A DNA stretch of 64,000 nt from Arthrobacter sp. 260 (lineage in GTDB: Bacteria > Actinomycetota > Actinomycetes > Actinomycetales > Micrococcaceae). Every line of letters begins with the position of its first letter. Position 1 is the first letter of the stretch. Below, one piece after another: positions 8,349-16,704 of the stretch. Under the pieces are notes generated by a model, which was not told the origin of the DNA, did not search any database, and was given only the letters and a program-made list of their open reading frames with translations. The stretch spans positions 1-64,000 of the forward strand of contig NZ_JABFOE010000017.1 of the NCBI RefSeq assembly GCF_013116745.1. Reading direction: 5' to 3'. Position numbers and translations under genes: made by a program.

Positions 8349-9389
8349 GTGATGATCCTTCCTAGCTCCGCACACATGCCTTCCATGCAGCCGATCGCCC
8401 AGCCCCGCACGCTCTCCAAGCTCCGCCGGAGCGCCAGGACACTGGCCGCAGTAGCCATTGCTGTCGTCGCCCTGAGCGGCTGTCAGGCGCCTCCAGCCGT
8501 CACGGATACACCGGCCCCTCCCGCTGCTTCTGAAGCCCCTGCGGCCACCACAGCGGCACCCGCACCGACTACTGAAGCTCCGCCCACGACCGAGCCCGCA
8601 TCGGCCGGAACAGCGATGGCTCTGCTGGAGACGATCGAGGTCAAAGGACGTGCCCCGAAGACCGGTTATGACCGGGATCAGTTCGGCCAGGCATGGGCTG
8701 ATACAAACAAAAATGGTTGCGATACCCGCAATGACATCTTGGAACGAGATCTCACCGGAGAGACGTTCAAGCCCGGCACGAACGACTGTGTTGTGCTCAC
8801 CGGGGTGCTCGCAGACCCGTTCACCGCAACGACCATCAACTTCGTCCGCGGAGCCGACACCAGCAGCGCTGTCCAGGTGGATCATTTGGTGGCCTTGTCG
8901 GATGCCTGGCAGAAGGGAGCCCAGCAGCTGGACCCGGACACCCGTGAAGCATTCGGCAACGATCCACTGAACCTCCTGGCCGTGGACGGGCCCGCGAACC
9001 AGCAGAAGTCGGACTCTGACGCGGCCAGCTGGTTGCCGCCGATCAAGGCGTTCCGCTGCGAATTCGTGGCTTTGCAGACCGCGGTGAAAGCGAAGTACGA
9101 CCTCTGGATGACCGCTGCGGAGAAGGACGCGGTCGCTGGCGTGCTTTCTACCTGCCCGGACCAGCCGGCACCGACGACCGGGGGAGTGGCGGGCACCATC
9201 CAGGCGACCCCTGCTGAAGCACCCGTGCCCGAGCCGGCACCGGAACCGGCGGCAGAAGCTCCCGCCGGAGAAGTCAGCTACGCGAATTGCACCGAGGTGA
9301 GGGCCGCCGGAGCCGCACCCATCAAAGTTGGTGATCCCGGTTTCTCCTCGAAGTTCGACGGCGATGGGGACGGCATAGGCTGCGAGTGA
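8349..9389 (+). CDS. Secreted lipoprotein nuclease: GmrSD/DUF1524-type HNH domain plus Excalibur domain
   Basis: About 346 residues. A lipoprotein signal peptide ends in VALSGC (Cys near residue 39), followed by a Pro/Thr/Ala-rich linker. The DUF1524/HNH core covers roughly residues 95-250, with the family motifs VQVDHLVALSDAWQKGA and NDPLNLLAVDGPANQQKSD followed by WLPP. A second Pro/Ala linker leads to a C-terminal Excalibur domain (YANCTEVRAAGAAP, then DGDGDGIGCE), a calcium-binding module common in actinobacterial envelope proteins. A surface-anchored DNase is the natural reading. GTG 8349 or ATG 8352 can start it; later ATGs at 8376 and 8388 also leave an adequate signal peptide. Confidence 0.8.
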   Translation: MMILPSSAHMPSMQPIAQPRTLSKLRRSARTLAAVAIAVVALSGCQAPPAVTDTPAPPAASEAPAATTAAPAPTTEAPPTTEPASAGTAMALLETIEVKGRAPKTGYDRDQFGQAWADTNKNGCDTRNDILERDLTGETFKPGTNDCVVLTGVLADPFTATTINFVRGADTSSAVQVDHLVALSDAWQKGAQQLDPDTREAFGNDPLNLLAVDGPANQQKSDSDAASWLPPIKAFRCEFVALQTAVKAKYDLWMTAAEKDAVAGVLSTCPDQPAPTTGGVAGTIQATPAEAPVPEPAPEPAAEAPAGEVSYANCTEVRAAGAAPIKVGDPGFSSKFDGDGDGIGCE

Positions 9390-9445
9390 TCGGCGGAGTC
9401 CTCACGAAGAATATGGTGACCTGCCGAACGGACTAGGCTTCCCGT

Positions 9446-9775
9446 ATGAGCGCGCTGTCCGACCTGCTGAACGATTCCAACGTCGAGCAGTTGTCCGCCC
9501 GCCGGATTACCACCATCGCGGCATCAAAGGGCGTGGAAGTCTCCAATACGTCGATTTCCAAGTACCTGCGGGCGGTGCCGGAAGAGCCCAGCGAGAAGAT
9601 CCTGCAGGCGTTCTCACTCGCCCTGGACATCCCGATGACGAAGCTCCGTGAAGCCGCCGGCCTGCCGGCGGGGGAGTTGGAGCCGTTCGTACTGCCGGAG
9701 TCGGCGAACCGGCTGAATGCCCGCCAGCGTGAGCTCGTCCTGCACACCATCCGGGTGCTCCTCAACGAGGACTGA
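9446..9775 (+). CDS. XRE-family helix-turn-helix regulator
   Basis: A protein of 109 residues. The N-terminal part has an XRE/Cro-like helix-turn-helix (LSARRITTIAASKG, then VSNTSISKYLRAVPEEPSEKI), continuing with FSLALDIPMTKLREAAGLP. The C-terminal stretch (NRLNARQRELVLHTIRVLL) looks like a dimerisation helix. Such short XRE proteins are widespread in Arthrobacter islands and prophages. It lies between the nuclease lipoprotein and IS remnant copy B, with no obvious partner, and its operator is unknown. Confidence 0.7.
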   Translation: MSALSDLLNDSNVEQLSARRITTIAASKGVEVSNTSISKYLRAVPEEPSEKILQAFSLALDIPMTKLREAAGLPAGELEPFVLPESANRLNARQRELVLHTIRVLLNED

Positions 9776-10109
9776 GACTGGTCCCATATGCGGCCATTCA
9801 CTCTGCCAATCTCGTTATCGATTGAACACAGGCGCCCATCGGTGAGCCAGACGTGCCGAAGCTGCTCATCGAAGGTGAGATCCGGGTAGAGCCGCCCCAT
9901 GAACCAGCGGACGTTGCGATGGAACAGGTCCGTGCCGTTCGCGAAGGACTCATAAGCATGACGCATCCCGTTTTCAAGCAATGTGTCCGGACTGTCCTTG
10001 GGGTTATAGACCTCATCGGGATGGGATGGCCCGGTTCCGCGAAGACCATCACAAGTTCGACTCCTCGAGCGCACCCGTTGCGCCCAGGAAGCCGCGCGGT
10101 ATGCGCCCC
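9776..10109 (-). other. Possible remnant of an unrecognised gene, cut by IS remnant copy B
   Basis: On the minus strand one frame has a protein-like composition (DEVYNPKDSPDTLLENG, then FHRNVRWFMGRLYPDLTFDE and LRHVWLTDGRLCSIDNEIG). It runs out of the IS21-type end at 10110 without a start codon, and its 3' part enters the XRE gene antisense. It could be the middle of a gene cut on both sides. I do not recognise the family; nothing else is seen here. Confidence 0.25.
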
Positions 10110-10474
10110 TGTTAGCGGCCATGAAAAACTGCCCATAGCCGGCCACGAAAGTGCCCACTGACGGCCAGTAAAACTGCCCGCCGGTGGCCATGAGATCTGC
10201 CCACTTCCTTACCTCAACCTGCCGAGTCTTAAGCGGCGGGGGCCTCTGCCTGGGATCTGAGGACGGTGTCTAGTCGCACCAAAGTCGCCCAGGAAGGGAC
10301 CAAGCAGATGCGGTCAGAGGCGGCATAGTTCGATTCATCCGTCTATCTATGACACACCAGCACGAACACACACCAGCATGAACACAGGACGGGCGCCGCT
10401 TCTCCGCCGCTCTCGCACCCCACGGCTAAACTGAGACCACACACTGGGGTGTACTTTCCATTCCTCGCTGAGGC
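10110..10474 (+). mobile_element. IS21-family element remnant, copy B (internally deleted)
   Basis: It begins TGTTAGC at 10110 with the same series of GGCCA...TGCCC motifs as copy A. It jumps at about 10297-10303 to the second repeated segment and ends at about 10474, exactly where comM coding sequence resumes. Copy B therefore looks like copy A minus the istA fragment. It lies in the same orientation as copy A, 4.5 kb away, so the two are direct repeats flanking the DUF4062-to-XRE segment. Confidence 0.6.
10303..10474 (+). repeat. Second repeated segment of the IS remnant, second copy
   Basis: Matches 6213-6369, with a short extra unit around 10357-10380 in which a CACCAGCA/TGAACACA-like motif is repeated. 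The match ends at GCTGAGGC, and the next bases read as comM. Confidence 0.65.
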
Positions 10475-11078
10475 ACCCGAATACCAGCGCGGCGTCCTGG
10501 AAGCCCTGAGGGAACCCCTCGAAAGCGGCGAACTGATCCTCCATCGCTCGGCGGGCACCGCGTCCTACCCCGCCCGCTTCCAGCTGGTGATGGCTCTGAA
10601 TCCCTGCCCCTGTGGACTGGCGAGCGGCAAGGGAATCGACTGCGTGTGCACCGCCGAGCAGCGCCGCCGGTACTTCAATCGTCTGTCGCAGCCCCTCCTC
10701 GACCGGGTCGATCTCCAACTGGCGGTCTCCCGCGTGTCCCTGGCCGACTACGCCGACGCCTCCACTGCCGAATCCTCCAAGACCGTGGCGGCACGAGTGG
10801 CCGCAGCCCGAGCCGCGCAGCGCGAACGGCTGGCCAAGTGGGGAGCCAGCACCAACGCCGGGATGTCCTCGGCCGTCTTGAATGACGGACTCAAGCTGGC
10901 CCGGGCGGTCACAGCTCCGGTCGATCGGGCCATGCAGCACGAAACCCTCACCATGCGCGGCCACGACCGGGTGCTGCGCGTGGCCTGGACCCTCGCTGAT
11001 CTCGGCGGCCGTACGTCGCCCTCCAGCGACGACGTCGAGGTTGCACTCACCCTCCGGCTTCAGGAGAGTTCCCCATGA
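10449..11078 (+). pseudogene. comM: comM/yifB (Mg-chelatase-like AAA ATPase), 3' half only
   Basis: The frame reads FLAEAPEYQRGVLEALREP, then ESGELILHRSAG and LNPCPCG, RRRYFNRLSQPLLDRVDLQ and a C-terminal Mg-chelatase domain. These are diagnostic of YifB/ComM, a hexameric branch-migration helicase used in natural transformation. The family is normally about 500 residues; only the last 205 or so are present. The Lon-like N-terminal domain and Walker A site are missing, and upstream sequence is IS remnant from about 10474 backwards. The apparent GTG start at 10449 lies inside that IS sequence. The 3' end overlaps dprA by the four bases ATGA, the usual actinobacterial arrangement. The 5' half is not in this window. 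Confidence 0.85.
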
Positions 11079-12322
11079 CAGCCCCTGCTGACCCCTTACT
11101 GATCGCAAGGGCCGCCCTTTCCCGGTTGCTCGAACCGTCCGACAGTGTGGGCCTGGCACTGACGGCCGCCGTGGGACCACTTGATGCTTTACGCATCGCC
11201 AGCGGCCAACTGTCTGCAGGCGGGGTGCTGGCTGGTGAGATCGCAGGACTCCTGGAGTCCAATGGCTTCAGTCCCCGGCCACACGTCCTGCAGGAGGCAT
11301 TGGACCGGTGGAAGCCGAGGGTGGCGGACCTCGCCCCGGAACGCGACCTCGCAACCCTCGGCCGGCTGGGTGGTGCGCTGGTGACACCCGAGAGTGAGCT
11401 ATGGCCCTCGGCACTGGACGACCTGCAACTTTCCGCGCCCTCCTGCCTGTGGGTGCGCGGGGACCTGGCTGCAGGCATCCCTGAACTCAGCCGGCTGGTC
11501 GCGGTCGTCGGCTCCCGCGACAGCACCGCCTACGGGGCGACAGTCACCGGAGAGCTCGCCGCTGGCCTGGTCACCCGCGGCTACACGGTAGTGTCCGGTG
11601 GTGCCTACGGCATTGACGCCCAAGCTCACCGGTCCGCCCTGGCCGCGGCAGGGGAGGACCGCCAGGTGCCCACCATCGGCGTCACGGCGTGCGGTGTCGA
11701 CCGTTACTACCCGGCCGGGAACGAACAGCTACTACGGGAGACTGCGCGCCGTGGACTGCTGGTCGCCGAGGTGCCGCCCGGTTCCTCCCCCACACGGTGG
11801 AGATTTCTGCAGCGCAACAGGTTAATCGCGGCACTCTGCGCAGCGACGGTCGTGGTGGAGGCACGCTGGAGGTCGGGGGCGCTGAACACTGCTCATCATG
11901 CCGCGGGCTTGGGCCGGGCAGTAGGAGCCGTCCCCGGATCGGTGCACTCGGCCAACTCGGCGGGATGCCACCGGCTCCTGCGCGAGGGGAGCGCCGTGTG
12001 TGTCACGGATGCTGCCGAGGTGTCCGAACTCGCCGGACCAATCGGCAGCACCCTGGCGCCCGAGCCCGAGATCTCTCCCGCCGTCCATGATGGGCTCAGC
12101 GTCGAAGAGCTTCTCCTCTTGGATGCACTCCCGGTGCGGTCAACCTCCAGCGTCGACAAGCTTGCCTCAGTGGCCGGCCTGAGCATCCGCGGCGTCCTGG
12201 CGGGACTGAGCCGCCTTGAGTTCGGCGGCCTCGCAGAACGCTCCGACGACGGCGGTTGGCGTCGAAAGAGCACACACCCTAGGCAACAGCAGGTCGAAAG
12301 CGCACACCGTAAAAACCAGTAG
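11075..12322 (+). CDS. dprA: DNA-processing protein DprA (single-strand DNA-binding RecA loader)
   Basis: A protein of 415 residues. It has a variable N-terminal helical part and then the DprA Rossmann domain: VAVVGSRDSTAYGA, VVSGGAYGIDAQAHRSAL, ACGVDRYYPAGN, FLQRNRLIAALCAATVVVEA and SGALNTAHHA followed by VPGSVHSANSAGCHRLL. A winged-helix-like C-terminus follows (VDKLASVAGLSIRGVLAGLSRLE). DprA binds incoming single-stranded DNA and loads RecA during transformation. The gene overlaps comM by ATGA, and transcription would now have to start inside the comM fragment or the IS remnant. The gene itself looks intact. Confidence 0.93.
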   Translation: MTAPADPLLIARAALSRLLEPSDSVGLALTAAVGPLDALRIASGQLSAGGVLAGEIAGLLESNGFSPRPHVLQEALDRWKPRVADLAPERDLATLGRLGGALVTPESELWPSALDDLQLSAPSCLWVRGDLAAGIPELSRLVAVVGSRDSTAYGATVTGELAAGLVTRGYTVVSGGAYGIDAQAHRSALAAAGEDRQVPTIGVTACGVDRYYPAGNEQLLRETARRGLLVAEVPPGSSPTRWRFLQRNRLIAALCAATVVVEARWRSGALNTAHHAAGLGRAVGAVPGSVHSANSAGCHRLLREGSAVCVTDAAEVSELAGPIGSTLAPEPEISPAVHDGLSVEELLLLDALPVRSTSSVDKLASVAGLSIRGVLAGLSRLEFGGLAERSDDGGWRRKSTHPRQQQVESAHRKNQ

Positions 12323-12336
12323 AAGGGAAACCACTC

Positions 12337-12894
12337 ATGAAGTCACACAGATTTATGACTACCCCGGCCGGTAAGCTGCTGATCGTCGTCGAAAGGGCAT
12401 CGCTCACCGCTGTCTATCACGAGGTGCACAATCCACCGCCGATACCCTCGGCTGTCGGTGTCCCTTTCGCTAAGCTTTCGAAAGTGGCGGATGCAGCGGG
12501 CGAAACGCCCACAGCAGCCAGTCTGGAGGCCGACGCCGGAACCTTTTACCGCGCTCAGACCCAGTTCCATGAGTACTTTGCCGGGAAACGCCGGGCCTTC
12601 AGCCTGCCGGTCCAGCCGAACGGGACGGACTTCCAGCACCGCGTGTGGGCCGCAGTTCTCGCCGTTCCCTATGGCGAAACTCGCAGCTACAAGGAACTCG
12701 CCGCCCAACTCGGCAACCCGTTGATGGGACGCGCCATTGGCGCTGCCATCCGGGTGAATCCGTTGGCAATCATCATTCCGGGGCACAGGGTGGTCAGCTC
12801 CTCCGGTGGGGTTACCGGGTATTCGGCGGGCCCGGCCGTCAAACGACTCCTTCTGGACCTGGAGGCGGGTGATTCGGTCCGTCCGGCGGCATGA
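12337..12894 (+). CDS. Ogt/O6-alkylguanine-DNA alkyltransferase homologue with the catalytic Cys replaced by Gly
   Basis: A protein of 185 residues with an Ogt-like N-terminal domain and a C-terminal methyltransferase domain. The latter has FQHRVWAAVLAVPYGETRSY, then GRAIGAAIRVNPLAIIIPGHR and GGVTGYSAGPAVKRLLLDLE. In active enzymes the last motif of the central block is PCHR and the Cys accepts the alkyl group. Here the codon at 12781 is GGG, giving PGHR, which needs two base changes from a Cys codon. The fold, helix-turn-helix and Arg finger appear kept. This resembles alkyltransferase-like (ATL) proteins, which bind lesions and flag them for excision repair, although those usually lack the N-terminal domain. 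It lies between dprA and xerC, reading the same way. Confidence 0.85.
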   Translation: MKSHRFMTTPAGKLLIVVERASLTAVYHEVHNPPPIPSAVGVPFAKLSKVADAAGETPTAASLEADAGTFYRAQTQFHEYFAGKRRAFSLPVQPNGTDFQHRVWAAVLAVPYGETRSYKELAAQLGNPLMGRAIGAAIRVNPLAIIIPGHRVVSSSGGVTGYSAGPAVKRLLLDLEAGDSVRPAA

Positions 12895-13019
12895 GGGCAA
12901 TCTGCGAGAGCTGCGTAGTCACGGCGGCAGGCCTGAACCGAGCGTCAACATGATCCCGACTGGGGAGTGCAGCGGAGCGCCTCCTTGAGGATCGTTCCTA
13001 CAGGGCGCACAGTGAACAG

Positions 13020-13940
13020 ATGCAGCAACCGCCAGCCCCGTTCGCCGATGCGGTGGATCGGTACCGGACCTACCTGGTCGCGGAACGTAACCGCTCGGCC
13101 CACACCGTGCGCGCCTACCTCACCGATATCGGCGGGCTGCTCCGTTTCGCCCACGAGGCAGGAGTTACCCGCCTGGACGAGCTGACCCTTGCCGACCTCC
13201 GCGGTTGGCTGGGCACGATGGATGCGCAGGGCCATGCCCGGTCGACGATCGCCCGACGTGCCGCCACCGTGCGCAGTTTCCTGGCCTGGGCAGTGAGGGA
13301 AGAACTCATCAACGTCAATCCGGCCCTGCGGCTCCGGGCACCCAAGAAGGAGAAGACGCTGCCGGGAATTCTTTCGGTCAAACAACTGGACGGTATTTTC
13401 GACACTCTGCGAACAGCGTCCGCGGACGGCGACCCGATCGCCCTGCGGAACATCGCCCTCGTCGAAGTCCTCTACGGCACCGGGATCCGGGTCGGCGAGC
13501 TGGTCGGCCTGGACATCGATGACCTCGACCCGGACCGCCGGACCCTGAGAGTCGTCGGCAAGGGCAACAAGGAACGGACGGTGCCTTACGGAGTGCCGGC
13601 GGCACACGCCCTCGACGACTGGCTCCGCCGGGGGCGCCCCCTACTGGCTCATCCGACCAGCGGACCAGCCCTGTTTCTCGGTCAGCGCGGCGGACGGATG
13701 GACCAGCGGCAGGCCCGGTCCACGGTGGAGAAACTCTTCGCCGGGGTACAGGGCACCTCCGCGACCGGGCCCCACGCCCTCCGCCACAGCACTGCCACCC
13801 ACCTGCTGGACGGCGGCGCCGACCTGAGGGCCGTTCAGGAAATCCTGGGGCACTCCAGCCTCGCCACCACCCAGATCTACACCCACGTCTCGGTCGAGCG
13901 GCTCCGTAAGAGCTACGAACAGGCCCACCCCCGGGCTTGA
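13020..13940 (+). CDS. xerC: Tyrosine recombinase XerC
   Basis: A protein of 306 residues. The N-terminal SAM-like core-binding domain (YLVAERNRSAHTVRAYLTD) is followed by the catalytic domain. All expected residues are visible: Arg in YGTGIRVGELVGL, Lys in GKGNKERTVP, His/Arg in PHALRHSTATHLL, His in LGHSSLATTQ and Tyr in IYTHV. XerC and XerD resolve chromosome dimers at dif. Its position after dprA is the common actinobacterial one, which favours the housekeeping XerC over an island integrase even though an island boundary is 2.5 kb away. Confidence 0.92.
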   Translation: MQQPPAPFADAVDRYRTYLVAERNRSAHTVRAYLTDIGGLLRFAHEAGVTRLDELTLADLRGWLGTMDAQGHARSTIARRAATVRSFLAWAVREELINVNPALRLRAPKKEKTLPGILSVKQLDGIFDTLRTASADGDPIALRNIALVEVLYGTGIRVGELVGLDIDDLDPDRRTLRVVGKGNKERTVPYGVPAAHALDDWLRRGRPLLAHPTSGPALFLGQRGGRMDQRQARSTVEKLFAGVQGTSATGPHALRHSTATHLLDGGADLRAVQEILGHSSLATTQIYTHVSVERLRKSYEQAHPRA

Positions 13941-14133
13941 CCGAGCTAGGGTAGAGGCGGATTCAGAACAAGTCCGGGACGGGCCAAGTGGCAACCAGGT
14001 AGTTACAGTGGCGCAATTAGGGTATGTAGGGCAGAATGAACCGTAGTTCGCCGTGTCGGCGGACACATTCGGACGAGTCCATTCACTGTTGCAGGTCGTT
14101 GGGGAAGACGCACCTACAGCTATGGAGGATGGA

Positions 14134-14637
14134 ATGTCTGGTATTACGGCGCGCGGAGTGTTGTATATTCACTCAGCCCCTTCTGCGTTATGCCCTCATA
14201 TCGAGTGGGCGATCGGTTCGGTGATTGATCAGCGGACCGATCTTGAGTGGTCCCCTCAGCCAGCCTCACCCGGCATGTTCAGGTCCGAACTGTCGTGGGT
14301 CGGGCCCCAGGGATCCGGAGCCCAGCTGGCATCAGCCCTCCGGGGATGGGCTCACCTCCGCTATGAGGTCACCGAAGAGCAGAGCGCCGGAGCCGACGGC
14401 GGTCGCTGGTCGCATACCCCTGAGCTGGGCATATTCCACGCCACGACTGATGTCCACGGCAACATCATGGTGACCGAGGACCGGATTCGGTACGCCTACG
14501 AGACCGGCGCAGGCGATCCCGCTGCCGTGTACCACGAGCTGTCGTTGGCGCTCGGCGAATCCTGGGACGAGGAGCTCGAACCGTTCAGGCATGCCGCCGA
14601 AGGTGCACCCGTGAGGTGGCTCCACCAGGTCGGCTAA
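14134..14637 (+). CDS. DUF3145 family protein
   Basis: A protein of 167 residues starting MSGITARGVLYIHSAPSALC, followed by PHIEWAIGSV, the usual beginning of DUF3145, a family of unknown function restricted to Actinobacteria. ATG 14134 with GGAGGA four bases upstream is preferred over longer in-frame starts at 14053 and 14122, because conserved residues start here. Further conserved blocks are ASPGMFRSELSW and FHATTDVHGNIMV. No catalytic motif is apparent. Confidence 0.88.
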   Translation: MSGITARGVLYIHSAPSALCPHIEWAIGSVIDQRTDLEWSPQPASPGMFRSELSWVGPQGSGAQLASALRGWAHLRYEVTEEQSAGADGGRWSHTPELGIFHATTDVHGNIMVTEDRIRYAYETGAGDPAAVYHELSLALGESWDEELEPFRHAAEGAPVRWLHQVG

Positions 14638-14660
14638 CCGATTTCCCCGATCAGGCCAGG

Positions 14661-15242
14661 TCAGCGGCGCACCCGATATCGGTGGTGCTGTACCCGGATC
14701 CCCTGGATTACTTCCTGAGGGTCTTCCAACAGGAGCTGACCCTGGACTGATCCGAAGTAGCGCTTCCCGGATCCGAACACCACGGGGACGACGTCCATGC
14801 GCACTTCATCGACCAGACCGGCGGCCAGCGCCTGACCGCCGACGTCGCCGGCAGCGACTTCAACGATCCGGTCACCGGCGAGTTCCTGCGCCTTGGCCAC
14901 GGCTGCCTCGACGTTGCCGACGAAGTGAAATGGTGCCCCGGGGTCCCACCCCTCGGGCATCGGGCGGTGTGTCACGACAACCACATGGTCGATCCCGCCC
15001 GGTGGCTTTCCCTCCCAGCCGTCTGTCAGGTCGAAGACGCGGCGGCCAACGACTGTCGCCCCGATCTGGTCCCAGTACTGCCGGGTGTAGTCGAAGGAGG
15101 TCTGCGACACCATCACCATGCCGCTCTCATCCAGGGGGACATCGCCGTTGGTCAACCAGTCGAACAGTGGCCCGGGCTGGTCATTCTCGTCCGCGATGAA
15201 CCCGTCCACCGACACTGAGCTGTACATGACTACCTTGCCCAC
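14661..15242 (-). CDS. Dihydrofolate reductase-like (RibD C-terminal domain) protein
   Basis: A protein of 193 residues starting MGKVVMYSSVSVDGFIADEN, the mark of the RibD C-terminal/DHFR-like family. It also has GATVVGRRVFDLTDGW, a nucleotide-binding region (DRIVEVAAGDVGGQALAAGL) and VDEVRMDVVPVVFGSG. These stand-alone proteins are NAD(P)H-dependent reductases of unknown substrate and are not the folate DHFR. GTG at 15242 is the likely start. It sits downstream of the fab cluster on the same strand but behind a strong terminator, so it is probably a separate unit. Confidence 0.85.
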   Translation of the reverse strand: MGKVVMYSSVSVDGFIADENDQPGPLFDWLTNGDVPLDESGMVMVSQTSFDYTRQYWDQIGATVVGRRVFDLTDGWEGKPPGGIDHVVVVTHRPMPEGWDPGAPFHFVGNVEAAVAKAQELAGDRIVEVAAGDVGGQALAAGLVDEVRMDVVPVVFGSGKRYFGSVQGQLLLEDPQEVIQGIRVQHHRYRVRR

Positions 15243-15292
15243 CGGGCCCTCCTTTGCGCTGGGACGCCATAGTAGCGCGGGAGCATTATTTA

Positions 15293-15335
15293 AAGGCAGA
15301 AGGCGCCGACCGTGACGGTCGGCGCCTTCTGCCTT
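15293..15335 (-). terminator. Intrinsic terminator of the fab operon
   Basis: A 21-base perfect inverted repeat (arms 15293-15313 and 15315-15335) around GGCGCCGACC. On the minus strand it is followed by TTTAAATAAT, directly after fabF, so it should end the fabD-fabH-acpP-fabF transcript. Confidence 0.85.
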
Positions 15336-15365
15336 GTTGTACTCCGAGGGCGATCGAGCCGCGGG

Positions 15366-16601
15366 CTAGACGCTGCGGACCACGATCACTGCGTTGTGCC
15401 CGCCGAACCCAAACGAATTGCTCAGTGCCACCAGATCGCCAGCAGGCAGCGTCCGTTCGGTGGTCACAATGTCCAGCGGAATGTCGGGATCCTGCTTCTC
15501 CAGGTTGATGGTCACCGGCATCTTGCGATCGTAAACAGCCAGGACAGTCATCACAGCCTCCACCGCACCCGATGCGCCGAGCAGGTGGCCGGTCTGCGAC
15601 TTGGTCGCTGACACTGCCACATTATCGATGTGGGAACCGAGGGCGGTCTTCAACGCCACGTACTCCGGCTTGTCGCCCACCGGGGTGGACGTGGCGTGGG
15701 CGTTGACATGGGAGATATCGGACGGCTGCACCCGGGCATCGAACATTGCTGCCTTCAGGGCGCGGGTAGCGCCCAGGCCACCGGGGTCCGGAGCGGTGAT
15801 GTGATAAGCGTCAGCGGTCACCGAGGTGCCAGCCAGTTCACCATAGATTCGGGCGCCCCGGGCCAGTGCATGCTCTTCAGCCTCGATGAGAAGGGCCCCG
15901 GCGCCCTCACCCATGACAAAGCCGTCACGACCGGTGTCGTAGGGGCGCGAAGCGTGCTGAGGATCGTCGTTGCGCCGTGAGAGCGCCTGCATCGACGCGA
16001 ACGCCGCAATCGGCATCGGGTGGATTGCGGCTTCGGCGCCGCCACACATGACGACGTCGGCCTTGCCGGAGCGGATCAGCTCCAGACCCTGGTGCAGGGC
16101 CTCAGTACCGGAGGCACACGCGGACACCGGGGTGTGGGCTCCCGCCCGGGCGCCCAGGTCAAGGCTCACTGCAGCTGCTGGGCCGTTGGGCATCAGCATG
16201 GGGACCGTCATGGGAAGGACCCGGCGGGGGCCCTTGGCGCGCAGGGTGTCCCAGGCATCAAGGAGCGTCCAGACACCGCCAATGCCGGTGGCAAACGCGA
16301 CCGCGAACCGGTCGTGGTCAATTTCTTCAAGGCCGGAATCCCGCCAGGCTTCGCGGGCTGCGATGACCGCGAACTGCGTGGAGGGATCCATGCGCTTGGC
16401 TTCGACTCGTGAGAGGACCTCACTGGCAGGGGTCGTGACCTGCGCAGCGAAGGTCACGGGCAGCTCGTACTCCTGGACCCAGTCGGCTTCGATGGTTCGA
16501 GCACCGGAGACACCCTTGAGGGCGTTCTTCCACATGGTGGGGACGTCGCCGCCAATCGGCGTCGTCGCGCCCAGTCCGGTGATCACTACTTTGCGTGCCA
16601 T
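15366..16601 (-). CDS. fabF: Beta-ketoacyl-ACP synthase II (KAS II)
   Basis: A protein of 411 residues. It opens ARKVVITGLGATTPIG. The nucleophile Cys is in PVSACASGTEALHQG; the two catalytic His are in the NAHATSTPVGD and GHLLGASGA regions, and the active-site Lys lies just before the latter (SATKSQTGHLLG). NSFGFGGHN is at the end. The enzyme condenses malonyl-ACP with acyl-ACP in chain elongation. Last gene of the fabD-fabH-acpP-fabF cluster, followed by a strong terminator. Confidence 0.95.
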   Translation of the reverse strand: MARKVVITGLGATTPIGGDVPTMWKNALKGVSGARTIEADWVQEYELPVTFAAQVTTPASEVLSRVEAKRMDPSTQFAVIAAREAWRDSGLEEIDHDRFAVAFATGIGGVWTLLDAWDTLRAKGPRRVLPMTVPMLMPNGPAAAVSLDLGARAGAHTPVSACASGTEALHQGLELIRSGKADVVMCGGAEAAIHPMPIAAFASMQALSRRNDDPQHASRPYDTGRDGFVMGEGAGALLIEAEEHALARGARIYGELAGTSVTADAYHITAPDPGGLGATRALKAAMFDARVQPSDISHVNAHATSTPVGDKPEYVALKTALGSHIDNVAVSATKSQTGHLLGASGAVEAVMTVLAVYDRKMPVTINLEKQDPDIPLDIVTTERTLPAGDLVALSNSFGFGGHNAVIVVRSV

Positions 16602-16704
16602 GGTTCACTCTCTAAAACGTGGGGTGTTGCTGTGGAACGTGCGGGTGGACGCCTCCGCGGCTGTCAGCACCAAGTGGTGCTGGCAGCCACGGAGCCAAGT
16701 GGAT

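Noticed and set aside
10053..10075. Stretch resembling the T-loop and 3' end of a tRNA (TTCGACT...GAGCGCACC), a possible attachment-site remnant
   Set aside because: The T-stem does not pair and about three bases are missing relative to a tRNA-Arg end. It is too weak without a matching tRNA copy in the window.
13020..13940. Tyrosine recombinase as the integrase of the left island
   Set aside because: Its position after dprA and its close fit to XerC favour the housekeeping recombinase.
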